From positions 1 to 64,000 of the forward strand of contig JBAMJV010008044.1 in assembly GCA_037951105.1 (NCBI GenBank): DNA of 64,000 nucleotides, written 5' to 3'. Positions within the stretch are counted from its first letter, which is position 1. The number at the start of each line of letters is the position of its first letter. This document shows positions 53,107 to 64,000 of the stretch, one piece after another. The notes under the pieces are model-generated. The model made no database searches. It was not told where the DNA came from and saw only the letters and a list, made by a program, of their open reading frames with translations. A program made the position numbers and the translations under genes. Source of the stretch: Echinarachnius parma (lineage: Eukaryota; Echinodermata; Echinoidea; Clypeasteroida; Echinarachniidae).

Positions 53107-55760
53107 TTTTTATTCTTTTTCTTTGTACGTTTTTTGTGTCTCGTGTCTGTAAAATTTGGCTGGGGATATGATAATGAAACCTGGTGAACATAATAGACCT
53201 TGGTCCGACATTGTGCACCTGGGTAATGATTATGACGGTACTACTCTGTGACGTCATGGAGACGCCATTTTGTGAAATATTTCAACAGCCCATACCTTTC
53301 TTACGTAATGGTATATTTTCACCAAATTCTGTACATGGCAAGCTAAGTTCAAGGGCTATATAAAAATGTCGCACCCAAGGTCGTACGGACAACGACGGAC
53401 GCGTACGCGCGCGTCAAAGGGTAAAAATCCTTGAAAAATTCTCAAATCAACCGGCGAACCAATTTTCCATACGTTTCAGGTCATTCCGAGCATTTCAAAA
53501 TTTTGCGCGCGTGCGCGTTTGCGCGCGCGCTTTTTCACGCGTAGCGCGCACGGAACAAAAAAATGGCGTTTTTTTTTGTGGAAACTGTTCCTAATACTTT
53601 CTATGATAAATTAAAACAGTTTCCAGATCTCCTCGACCAAAAACGCTCGAACAGGAGGGCGTAAAACTTTAAAATCCGCGAGTGCTGCTATGCACAAAAT
53701 ATGTACAAAATATGCCCTTTTTTAATTGATAATAATTTTTAAAATCCACGGGCGATTTTGTTAAAAATATTTTTCCTTGCAGACGAATGAGTTGTAGATA
53801 CAACGTCATGCATCCTTATCGCCAACCAAACCTCATTATGTAATCATATGACCATGAGAAGTTAACATTAGCAGTTTTCAACGATTTTATCATTTGCGAT
53901 TATGTATATATCGTGTTTGGATTCCGATATCTCGGTCAATTCTGCTTGAATCTGTCCCAAGTTTTGATATCTTGTAGCTGGGACGATCCTGAACAATTAC
54001 TATCTCTTTCCGACCGGAAATGTGCCGATGCGCGCGTGCTACACATGAAATCCGCGCGTGCTGCCATATGTAAAATATGTGAAAATGTGGTAAAAACATG
54101 CCCTGTTCAATTGATCATAAATTTGAAAATCCATGTTCAGTATTTTGGTTGTTGTGTATTCGTGACAGAGTATGAGTTGTAGATATGGTGCGATATTCAA
54201 AAATCGCCAATCGGACATCGTGACGTCATCAATTTGCCATGAAAAGCGAAAATTTAATTTTGATTGATTTCATAAATTTTGTGTTATGTTTGGAAGGTGC
54301 AGTTGTGTGTCTATCTCCTTCGATCCCGGTCGAATACGTCTACAATTGTGATATGCTGTAGCGGAGATCTGGAGGAAAAATAATGTGTTCCTATTATGTT
54401 GCTCAAATAATGGCAACATTTGTTTTCCCTCTATTGCAATGTAGCATACAAATAATTCAAGATATTCCCAGTAAGCCGTTATATATCTTTTGTTTCATAA
54501 CTTATGGCGTTTTTAATTAGATGTTTGAAAACAGTAATTGATTCTCAATACAGCGCACATCAAATTTATGCATATAATGCGTTGCCAATTAACGAGACCA
54601 GAACACCCTCCCCAATGTTAGGGTCTTCGCCCTCATACTACATCATACAATTTTATGAAACGCCCCTCCTTCCAGTAACGGTCAAAATAGTCTCTCACCC
54701 CTAGCATTTGTGCGTATTATCCCTATTAGAAATGAAATAATGCATGGGGAAGGAATTGTGATTCTCACTGTATGTTTAAACACCAACGTATAGCACAATA
54801 TTCATTTCTTCATTCATATCATGCATGTGTGTTTCATACCATGGAGTAAACAATTTAAGAGAGGTGTGTGTTGACTAACATATCATGACGGAACATTCTG
54901 TGTTACACGACCGTGTTAATGATGGTGGTGATGATTATTGGATGATCTATTATGTTTCAGAATATCACAAAGGTGGGATCGAGTATGCTGTGCATTAAAG
55001 GTGATTATTCCTGATTCTATGTTACACGTGTTAATGATGGTGGTGATAATTATTGGATTATCTATTATGCTTCAGAATATCACGAAGTGGGGATTAATAC
55101 TTGTCTCGATAATAGATTGTTTTGTTGTTTTAGACATGCATACTGACTAAATTAATGCTTTCGTGATGGAAAATGCTATATGAATTTTAGTTGTAATGAA
55201 AGTAATGAAATATACAGTTAATATATTTGTAGAAAAATATTAGGAATATATCACCAATGTGAAAAGGTAGTTTCAGTAGAGCCAGTGTGACAAAAAGCAG
55301 ACTTGTATCTGAAACCTTAACCCTTTCAATTTGGAAAGTGTATTATTTATGTGTTGTATTATAGTGTCCTACGGACGTGAATAAAGACACTTGTAAAAGA
55401 TCATCTTGTAAGATGATACATGGTCATAGATTAGCTCCAGTTTGGACTGGTAGAGTTCACGGGCGTATAGATCGGGGGAGGGGGTGGGATGGGTAATATA
55501 CCCCCTCCCTTTTTTGGGTGGGGGTGTGGGGGGGGGGGGGGGGGAGGCAATGGCCTGTACAATAATTCCCCGCTATTTTTAACATTACATCTTTATAAAA
55601 ATACATAAGAATACTAATAATAACCACGCTTCTAATTAGAGTGATGTTTTAAACACAAATTTCGAACGGGCTCCAAATGGGAGGAGGGTAATAACCATCC
55701 CATACCCTCCCTTAAATTTGTATAGACCTGGTATAGACATATACATGTACATGTGAGAGT

Positions 55761-55823
<63 letters not shown>
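53107..55823. repeat. segmental repeat unit B (2.7 kb)
   Basis: Matches unit A base for base apart from scattered substitutions and small indels (offset 3646-3649), ending in (GT)n at 55764-55823. CRE at about 53249, TATATAAAA at about 53357. It directly abuts the CTAG of the Helitron end. Confidence 0.93.
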
Positions 55824-55829
<6 letters not shown>

Positions 55830-56590
55830 AAATTTACTAAAATAATAGGCCTAGACCTGTTTTGTTACTTGTTATCTTGGGCCCAACCATAGAGTCTTGA
55901 TGATAACTGTATGGACTCAACATACCGTAAATGTTTGAATAGAAGCGCTATGGTACATGGCTCTGTACGTTGTCTTTAAAATAGCGTCAGCTGAGTCCAA
56001 AAGTAGGAAGTTTCCCGAGACGTTGAACGCAATTTAAATGTGAATGATAATGAATATTGATGATGAATAATGACTACTAAATGTAAGTTGGTTTACAGGA
56101 AGCTTGCGATTTAAATAAACGATTGTATCAAACAGGGTATTATATAAGCGATTACTGATTCGAATTCCTTACTATAATGCTGTTCTAAGCCACCACTATT
56201 AACAAAGGCTAAGTCTTGTATCGGGACTATTATCTTTACTGCATGATTGTGGAAAAACAATGTTTCGCTTTACGTGCTCATAGGGAAGTATATACTTGTA
56301 AGTAGCTTTTCGCATTCGCACTTCCCTTGGTCTGAGTGTTTATGAAGAAAATAGATAGTAGCAAGAGGGTGAGACATTTTAAAAATGAAATTTCAAATGA
56401 ATGGCAAACAATAACACATTGGATATTATGATGGGTCTCATCAACAAGAGTCATATATAAATTAAGTCAACATCTTAATGTATATAAAATTAAATGTTAC
56501 ATTTTTTAGGTCTTTAAGGAGATTTAGACTCCATGCAGACAATAGAATATCAACACCCGATATTAATTCAATTACTATGTAACAGTATAT

Positions 56591-56788
56591 TTAGATGAAT
56601 CCCCAGAGTTGAATATAGGGATAATCATCATCGAGAAGTCGTGCCCTCAGCTCAGTATATAGAAAACAAAAACGAGCGAATCGTTTCCTAGAATCGCGAA
56701 TGTTTCTTTCTTTTATTCCATATGATGATACCTTAAATGAATCGTAAATAAAGGTTGTTCTTGGCAACCATTGATGCTTGCCCGACAT
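56591..56788 (-). pseudogene. decayed coding segment in left arm of foldback
   Basis: Minus strand reads LPRTTFIYDSF, then FARFCFLYTELRARLLDDDY and PYIQLWG. The right arm (plus strand about 57150-57290) reads FVVISYIPVLRACLLEDEYP, YAQLGK. Conservation of LRA.LL(D/E)D(D/E)YPY.QL across arms despite base changes suggests a formerly coding exon. Family not recognised. Confidence 0.4.
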
Positions 56789-57329
56789 ACATTCAGCTTG
56801 CTTGACGAAATAGCAGCTGACGGTGCAGAATGTATTCTGTCAACGATTAACGAAAGAAATGCAATGATGTCCGATTTAACTTGATATTCAAGCAGGGGGA
56901 AATTCTATTCCATCTATTGTCATACAATGGGATCGTGAATAAGTACTTAGCGAATCATTGCTTGTCTTTTGTTAATCATTGAAAGACCAAATTTTGCACC
57001 AGTCAGCTGCTATTCCGCCAGGCAAGCTGAATGGAGAGCGGGCAAGCATCAATTGTTGCCATTAACAGCCTTTATTCAAGAATCCATGATATTGTATAAT
57101 CATAGATGGAATTCAAGAAAGACACGTTCGTGATTCTATTGTGCCTCCAGTCTTAACGTTATTGCATGAATATAAACAGTGTTTTGTTGTTATTTCTTAT
57201 ATTCCTGTACTAAGGGCATGCCTTCTCGAAGATGAGTATCCCTATGCTCAACTGGGGAAAATGCATATGAATATAAAAATGCACTAATAATAATTGATCA
57301 TTATACCATTCTTAACAAAAACAATCCAA

Positions 57330-57600
57330 ACAAGGCGATAGCCGTAAAGTGTCTCGCCCACTTGCGCGCACTTGACCTCATTTGACCTTTGACCTACTTA
57401 TGTGACCTTTGACCCCAGAATATCATGGAGGCCAATGTAGGGCATCTACCAATCAAGTTTGGTTACAAACAGATGCAGGGTTGGAAAGTTATTCAAATTT
57501 TCGTAAGCGTCACGGACAGACGGACGGACAACCAGACGGACGGACGGACGCAATTTGAATCCCTTAGTCTCCCTCCACCTACGGTGGGCTCGACAAAAAC
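57330..57600. repeat. dispersed repeat with CGGACGGA microsatellite
   Basis: CAAGGCGATAGCC, CCCACTTGCGCGCA, GGTTACAAACAGATGCAGGG as at 10440-10550, followed by repeated GACGGACGGAC and CCCTAACCCTAACC. The latter is a short telomere-like run, probably coincidental. Confidence 0.7.
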
Positions 57601-58276
57601 AAACCCTAACCCTAACCTAGACATCATTTTTGTATGTACATAGATCAAATTTTACAAAGATCGAAATGCGGTGTGATATTATTAGCACATTTAAGTTTCA
57701 CCTATAATGTTTTCATATCCGATGTAAATATTTGTTGTCCGCAATTCTCATTTTAGAAAATCAAGGAGTCTAGGAAATTTAGTGACGGAGCTGATAATCA
57801 ATTTTATGGAGGCTGACTATTTTCTCCATAAATACTTAAATCACGGAAAGCGTGGATGCGAAACACTAATCTCATGTATACCTCCCAATGCAAATTTTAC
57901 TCGGAACGTAAATGTTTTCCCACCTGCAAGAGAGGTCTATAGGCCCCATTTAAATTAGCCTTTGTTGAAAGTGGTGGCTTTGAACATCTATTAAGGAATT
58001 TGAATCAGTAATCTGTTATATAATACCCTTTTTGATACAATCGTTTATTTCAATCGCAAGCTACCTGTAAACCAACTTACATTTAGTAGTCATTATTCAT
58101 CATCAATATTCATTATCATTCACATTTAAATTGCGTTCAACGTCTCGGGAAACTTCATACTTTTGGACTCAGATGACGCTATTTTACAGAGCCATGTACC
58201 ATAGCGCTTCTATTCAAACATTTACGGTATATAATGTATGTTTAGGTTGATTGCCCTCTACAATGATAATTGTGTA

Positions 58277-58386
58277 AGATTTCCTCCAAATAAAATTGGT
58301 TTAAACTTGTTGTGGAAAGGTTCAAAAGATAAATTTTCAAATGGGTACGGATCACCTAATTCGTCTATGACGAATTTCATGTCTAG
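58277..58386 (+). mobile_element. Helitron-type 3' end, copy 2
   Basis: Same 110 bp as 52997-53106, with hairpin AATTCGTC-TAT-GACGAATT and CTAG at 58383-58386, then T. The sequence to its left is unrelated to that left of copy 1. Confidence 0.65.
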
Positions 58387-60130
58387 TTTTTATTCTTTTT
58401 CTTTGTACGTTTTTTGTGTCTCGTGTCTGTAAAATTTGGCTGGGGATATGATAATGAAACCTGGTGAACATAATAGACCTTGGTCCGAAATTGTGCACCT
58501 GGGTAATGATTATGACGGTACTACCCTGTGACGTCATGGAGACGCCATTTTGTGAAATATTTCAACAGCCCATATCTTTCTTACGTAATGGTATATTTTC
58601 ACCAAATTCTGTACATGGCAAGCTAAGTTCAAGGGCTATATAAAAATGTCGCACCCAAGGTCGTACGGACAACGACGGACGCGTACGCGCGCGTCAAAGG
58701 GTAAAAATCCTTGAAAAATTCTCAAATCAACCGGCGAACCAATTTTCCATACGTTTCAGGTCATTCCGAGCATTTCAAAATTTTGCGCGCGTGCGCGTTT
58801 GCGCGCGCGCTTTTTCACGCGTAGCGCGCACGGAACAAAAAAATGGCGTTTTTTTTTTTGGAAACTGTTCCCAATACTTTCTATGATAAATTAAAACAGT
58901 TTCCAGATCTCCTCGACCAAAAACGCTCGAACAGGAGGGCGTAAAACTTTAAAATCCGCGAGTGCTGCTATGCACAAAATATGTACAAAATATGCCCTTT
59001 TTTAATTGATAATAATTTTTAAAATCCACGGGCAATTTTGTTAAAAATATTTTTCCTTGCAGACGAATGAGTTGTAGATACAACGTCATGCATCCTTATC
59101 GCCAACCAAACCTCATTATGTAATCATATGACCATGAGAAGTTAACATTAGCAGTTTTCAACGATTTTATCATTTGCGATTATGTATATATCGTGTTTGG
59201 ATTCCGATATCTCGGTCAGTTCTGCTTGAATCTGTCCCAAGTTTTGATATCTTGTAGCTGGGACGATTCTGAACAATTACTATCTCTTTCCGACCGGAAA
59301 TGTGCCGATGCGCGCGTGCTACACATGAAATCCGCGCGTGCTGCCATATGTAAAATATGTGTAAATGTGGTAAAAACATGCCCTGTTCAATTGATCATAA
59401 ATTTGAAAATCCATGTTCAGTATTTTGGTTGTTGTGTATTCGTGACAGAGTATGAGTTGTAGATATGGTGCGATATTCAAAAATCGCCAATCGGACATCG
59501 TGACGTCATCAATTTGCCATGAAAAGCGAAAATTTAATTTTGATTGATTTCATAAATTTTGTGTTATGTTTTGAAGGTGCAGTTGTGTGTCTATCTCCTT
59601 CGATTCTGGTCGAATACGTCTACAATTTTGATATGTTGTAGCGGAGATCTGGAGGAAAAATAATATGTTCCTATTATGTTACTCACATAATGGCAACATT
59701 TGTTTTTTCTCTATTGCAATGTAGGATACAAATATTTCAAGATATTCCGAGTAAGCCGTTATATTTCTTTTGTTTCGTAACTTACGGTGTTTTTAATTAA
59801 ATGTTTGAAATCAGTAATTGGTTCTCAAAACAGGGCACATCAAATTGATGCATATAATGCCTTGCTAATTAACGTGACTAAGCCGCCCTCCCCAAAGTAT
59901 GAGGCTTCGCCCCTATTACTACGTCGTTCAACGCCCACCTGTTTTCAGTAACGGTCGAAATAATCTCTCAACCCTAGCGTTTGCGTGTAGTAATCCCTAT
60001 TAGCGCTGCAATAATGGAGAAAGGTGATTTTGACTCGACCTGTACCAACGTAATTTGATCCCTACGAACTGAAGTATATACCGCGATAACACGGCCCTCT
60101 CTTCCTACACACGAAGTGGGGATCAAGTAT
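58387..60130. repeat. segmental repeat unit C (partial, two divergence zones)
   Basis: From 58387 to about 59680 it is nearly identical to units A and B. From about 59690 divergence rises abruptly to roughly 10 percent or more, and homology fades by about 60130. It lacks the (GT)n end. Confidence 0.85.
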
Positions 60131-60288
60131 TGTGCCTGGAAAGTTGTTGTCTCTTCTCTGATCAACACGTTATTGTACAGGTAAGACAATATAATTTCTA
60201 TCTTACATGGATAATTGAAGTTACATCGCATTTTATAATGTTAAGGTAGTCATGTTAAAGTTATATATTTATAATGAATGAGATGGAA

Positions 60289-61570
60289 ACTAGTGGAATT
60301 ATGAGGGAAGAGTTTGAGAGAGATTATACTAGTTATAGTCGTATAACTTGCTGAATATTGAGAATAATCTTTGTATTGTTTATGGTAATTATCTAAGTAA
60401 TAATTATATACTGGTTGATTAATAATATCTGATGTAAAAGAGAGACACAAGTTTTGAATTAATACATGTATATTATAAGTGAGTATACTGTTGCATAAAG
60501 ATTTAGCATGAGGTTCTGCTGTGAACAGTGAAGATTAACTTTGAATGTTCGATGTGAATGGGACTTATAATTATTTTTCTGTGTGTTCTCCTATACTTAT
60601 GATTGTATTTGTGGAACCAGCCAAAGCATAAAGCCGTGTGTATGAAAAGGGTTTAGTTATTCCAATCGCCCCTTACCGAAACTAAAATTGAGATAAACAA
60701 ACGTATATCTGCAGTCTGTCTCATTCACGAAAAGTGTAGTCTTATGGATCAGACCCATTTAGTATATCATTTTGTATTGTACATCGACGAAACGTACACA
60801 ATGCATAGTTGACCTTAGAATAGTAATTCAAATTGTCTGGAATATAGAATAACTAGGAAGACTGGTAATTGTGTATGTGGAAGATGATGTATTTGCTTCT
60901 CTGAGAATCCTCCCAAAAGAACAACTTTGTACGATTGCATGGTTTAAAGGTACACTTGAGTATTGGTACTTCCCGAAATGCCCGATGACACAAAATTGGT
61001 TGGTGGAATTATGAGGGAAGAGTTTGAGAGAGATTATACTAGTTATAGTTGTATAACTTGCTGAATATTGAGAATAATCTTTGTATTGTTTATGGTAATT
61101 ATCTAAGTAATAATTATATACTGGTTGATTAATGTAAAAGAGATACACAAGTTGTGAATTAATACATGTATATTATAAGTGAGTATACTGTTGCATAAAG
61201 ATTTAGCATGAGGTACTGCTGTGAACAGTGAAGATTAACTTTGAATGTTCGATGTGAACGGGACTTATAATTATTTTTCTGTGTGTTCTCCTATTCTTAT
61301 GATTGTATAAATTTGTGGAACCAGTCAAAGCATAAACCCGTGTGTATGAAAAGGGTTTAGTTATTCCAATCACCCCTTACCGAAACTAAAATTGAGATAA
61401 ACAAACGTATATATCTGCAGTCTGTCTCATTCACGAAATGAAAATGCTGTATTCGCTTCTCTGAGAAACCTCCCAAAAGAATAACTTTGTACGATTGCAT
61501 GGTTTAAAGGTACACTTGAGTATTGGTACTTCCCGAAATGCCCCATGACACAAAATTGGTTGGTTCTAAT
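60289..61570. repeat. direct duplication, two units of about 560-720 bp
   Basis: GTGGAATTATGAGGGAAGAG...TTATATACTGGTTGATTAAT and following sequence at 60293-60720 recurs at 61004-61430. GGTACACTTGAGTATTGGTA, CTTCCCGAAATGCCC at 60949 recurs at 61510. No gene. Confidence 0.85.
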
Positions 61571-61825
61571 TCAATTAGAAAGTTCCTTGAATAAAACATG
61601 TAAAATGAGAATCATTCCCTTTCAAATGTTCTCATAATTGTAAAATTTCATGTAGAAATATTTTATTTATATATCGTCTAGACAATCGATATCTTGATTT
61701 TTTTAAATACTTAAAATGCATATACACTTCTTTAAAAAAAAATAAAAAGAGGTTTTTAAATAGTTGATACTATCTTTATCTAATCATTATTTTCACAAAA
61801 CATCACATGCACAATGTTGCTTTCT

Positions 61826-62014
61826 TAGAAAGCACCCTCTTGAGTTGTAACAGCTATTAAAAAAAAAAAAAATGATAACCGGGTCTTTACTTTGTCGTTT
61901 GTTATTTTCTATACATGTCAACCATGGTTGAGTTATAACTGTTAGGTTGTACTGTAATGGTGCAGGTTTTGATTAATACAATTTAGTTTGACTAAAACTC
62001 AATTATCCCTTTAA
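61826..62014 (+). mobile_element. MITE family F1, right half
   Basis: CACCCTCTTGAGTTGTAAC, TGTAATGGTGCAGGTTTTG, right end CTCAATTATCCCTTTAA. Same orientation as 63116-63569. Confidence 0.75.
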
Positions 62015-62520
62015 GAATATTTTTGATAGTTTTTTCCCTTATCAATCATCCCCTCAGTACACCAGGGATTCAGGAATTGTTTATTTTAGTTCGGTCATTT
62101 CACAAACATGTTGTAGATTCGAGTAGCCATTTTGACGCTAGGATTTAAAGTGCCATTGTCAGTTTTGAGATTTAGTTTAGTAATTTGATATTATTTATAA
62201 AGTTAATATTTTTGTTTTAAATATGAAATACATTATTTGATACTTGATTATTAAAAGGAGTTTTTGTGATAACTGTTTAATAATGTTTAATGTTTAATAA
62301 TTCTTTATAAGCATGCATGACAGGTCTGATGGTGACAGGGTGTAGTCTTATCGTTCAGGCCCATGAAAGTATATTACTTTGTGTTATACATAAACTTCAC
62401 TGATAGTAGTAATTGTGCATCTTGATTGTGTGGTAAATGATATAGTTATTCAAAGTGTCTGGAACATATATAATCACTAAGACGACGGATACTTGTGATG
62501 ATTATAGATAGTGGCGATTT
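62015..62520. other. no recognisable gene
   Basis: AT-rich, with a TTTAATAATGTTTAATGTTTAATAATT run near 62275. Nothing coding is recognised. Confidence 0.4.
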
Positions 62521-62722
62521 TTTCAAAGGGGGGGGTGTTATTTCGTCAACCAAAATTGTCAAGGGGTGCCGGTTGAGGGGTTGTTAATGAAGAATTTTCC
62601 AGGGGTGGGCGTCGATGAAGATTTGTCGGGGGGGGGGGGGGGGGCGTGTCGGTGAAGATTTTTCGAGGGGGGTGTCAGTGAAGATTATTCGAGGGGAGGG
62701 GGAAGTCGGTGAAGGTCAAAGG
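62520..62722. repeat. G-rich irregular tandem repeat
   Basis: Five or so variants of GGGG(T)GTCGGTGAAGATTTTTCGA, about 40 bp each, with G-runs up to 18. The G-tracts could form quadruplex structures. Confidence 0.65.
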
Positions 62723-62736
62723 TCATGCGTATCACC

Positions 62737-62768
62737 TTATTCGTCAAAATGACGAATAACATGTCTAG
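62737..62768 (+). mobile_element. Helitron-type 3' end, copy 3
   Basis: Perfect 10-bp hairpin TTATTCGTCA-AAA-TGACGAATAA (62737-62759), five bases, CTAG (62765-62768), then T. The preceding ATCACC and following CATGT are shared with copies 1 and 2, while the stem bases differ in a paired way. Confidence 0.65.
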
Positions 62769-63115
62769 TTGTATGTTGTGTTTGTATTTCGTGTTTATAG
62801 TTGTTAAGCACTATATATTCAATACAATATTTGATCCACCTAAAGAGAGTGATGATATATTCAGTAGATTCGGAATAAAAACAAAATAAGCGTGAGAGAC
62901 TACACAAAAATTGTTTTTATAATATCATTTGAATCCTTTATCAATGTGGACTTCAATATATACCAACATGATGTATCTACGTCGATTATGGAATGTTTTA
63001 CTGATGCCTGTAAAAGAAAAGCACTTTTTAGACGCCCATTCAGGACTGGTCTCGAAAATACTCGGGCTAGGGTCTATGAGAAATGCATGTTATAGCAAAG
63101 TCAATGAGTCAAGGG
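62769..63115. other. no recognisable gene
   Basis: The overlapping plus-strand frames (62892-63162) show no family motif. Confidence 0.35.
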
Positions 63116-63569
63116 TTAAAGGGATAGTTGAGTTTTGGTATAGAGGGCGCTACACAAAATAATGAAAAACTGAGTGTCAAATTTCCAAAGAGCATACAAT
63201 TTTAATGACATAATCAACTTTATTTGATCAAAATTGGTTCAGAAATGGCTGAAATATCCACAAATATAACCATTTGTAATAACTGTGGGGCACCACATTT
63301 ATTCGATAATTTTGAACCAGCCATTCAAACAAAAAAAAAAAAATTTAAACAAACCGATGAATGTTTATAGAGCGCCCTCTTGAGTTTTAACGGCTCTTTT
63401 TGAATGATAACAGGCTTTTTACTTAGTCATTTGTAATTTTGTATTCCTTTCGAGCATGGTGGAGTTATAAAGTTAGTTTGTAATGTAATGGTGCAGGTTT
63501 TGGTTACTAAAATTCAGTTTGACAAAAACTGTATACTCTCTTTATACAAGAACTCAACTATCCCTTTAA
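63116..63569 (+). mobile_element. MITE family F1, full copy, 454 bp
   Basis: Left TTAAAGGGATAGTTGAGTTT; right AACTCAACTATCCCTTTAA. Internal GAGGGCGCTAC near the left and GAGCGCCCTC near the right form subterminal inverted repeats. It is the reference copy for 75-310, 52319-52515 and 61826-62014. Confidence 0.85.
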
Positions 63570-63796
63570 TATCATACAAGTTAAACTTCATCCAACATAA
63601 TATGGAGCTTTGAAATGTCATATTCACATTGGCACGTGTATCTGTATAAATTGGGACAAATAAATGCAATCTCTTCCAAAGTTAAGAAAGTGGATTTATT
63701 GCCTTTCAGAATTAAGCCATACGTGTATATACATACATCAATATAAACAAATAAGTGTACATATGCTTGAGAACAAGTTCCATGATATTATATACA

Positions 63797-64000
63797 TTAA
63801 AGGGATCTAGTATCGTTGTTGACATCTGCAACAAGTGATGAATGGTTGATAAAATGTGAATTAATTGTTGTAATCTGATATGTCCACTGAGTAATGTATG
63901 AACATTTCATATTGAATGGATATTATATGACCAAGCAATGAGTAAAAATGCAAAGCAATATTTGCTAACTCATTTTACCGACTAAATTTGTACTGTTTTA
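63797..64000 (+). mobile_element. MITE family F2, cut by window end
   Basis: TTAAAGGGATCTAGTATCGT, then ATATGTCCACTGAGTAATGT and GACCAAGCAATGAGTAAAAA parallel the copy at 27270-27656. Confidence 0.8.

Larger units (their letters stand above)
55922..58230. mobile_element. 2.3-kb foldback element
   Basis: Arms run from ATACCGTAAATGTTTGAATA inward and, inverted, from 58230 inward. Arm identity is clear over 55922-56213 / 57952-58230 and again over about 56590-56830 / 56990-57270, at roughly 80-85 percent by eye. The right arm contains an insertion (about 57290-57600) with the dispersed CAAGGCGATAGCC repeat and a GGACGGAC microsatellite. Both arms encode similar peptides (see findings). Confidence 0.75.

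Noticed and set aside
57600..57622. Telomere-like CCCTAACCCTAACC run
   Set aside because: Only two to three repeats next to another microsatellite; too short to be an interstitial telomere tract with meaning.
49420..59462. Repeated 60-89-codon frames in units A, B and C
   Set aside because: Their conservation only reflects the near-identity of the segmental repeat. Upstream and downstream context is non-coding and no family motif is visible.

Overview
The window looks like the nuclear genome of an invertebrate animal, most likely a marine deuterostome (echinoderm, hemichordate or cephalochordate; the sequence does not decide which). Genes are split into small exons with GT-AG introns on an AT-rich background. 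Transposable-element relics, foldbacks, microsatellites and poly-G/C runs are dense. There is no sign of operons, CRISPR or other prokaryotic organisation. All recognisable genes lie on the minus strand.

Main gene, about 36.7 kb down to 17.2 kb (minus strand). This is an NLR-type innate-immunity gene assembled from eight exons whose splice phases agree. Exon 1 (36702-36554) encodes a short leader ending in a complete 2A ribosome-skipping motif, GDVETNPGP. The next exon (28888-28467) encodes two hydrophobic segments followed by a Death domain. A second acceptor exactly 150 nt further in, in the same phase, would skip the hydrophobic part. A 60-nt linker exon follows, then one large NACHT exon (26045-24340) with Walker A, Walker B, the TSRP motif and a winged-helix FPHKLFQEY segment. 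Four phase-0 exons with LRR or linker character come last. A 54-copy, 39-bp minisatellite starts 12 nt inside intron 1.

5-13.4 kb (minus strand). Two intact exons strongly resembling TTC12, a TPR/armadillo dynein-arm assembly factor, are surrounded by at least seven decayed copies of neighbouring exons. Just upstream is an unrecognised two-exon gene: an acidic Asp/Glu-rich exon spliced in phase to a His/Pro/Tyr-rich exon, the latter with two decayed copies beside it.

29-46 kb. This stretch is mostly mobile DNA: a hAT-type element with a perfect 8-bp target duplication, a TA-flanked 1.2-kb TIR element, LINE reverse-transcriptase scraps, tRNA-derived SINEs, several TIR/foldback elements (one carrying an exon-like ORF), a decayed copy of the 2A exon start, and a 509-bp near-perfect palindrome beside promoter-like sequence.

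46-64 kb. No recognisable gene. It holds ATC microsatellites, three 319-bp tandem units, three copies (A, B, C) of a 2.7-kb segmental repeat carrying a CRE plus TATA module, three Helitron-type 3' ends, a 2.3-kb foldback, and two MITE families that also occur elsewhere in the window.

Exon boundaries are inferred from splice consensus, phase and homology read by eye. No database search or transcript evidence was available.
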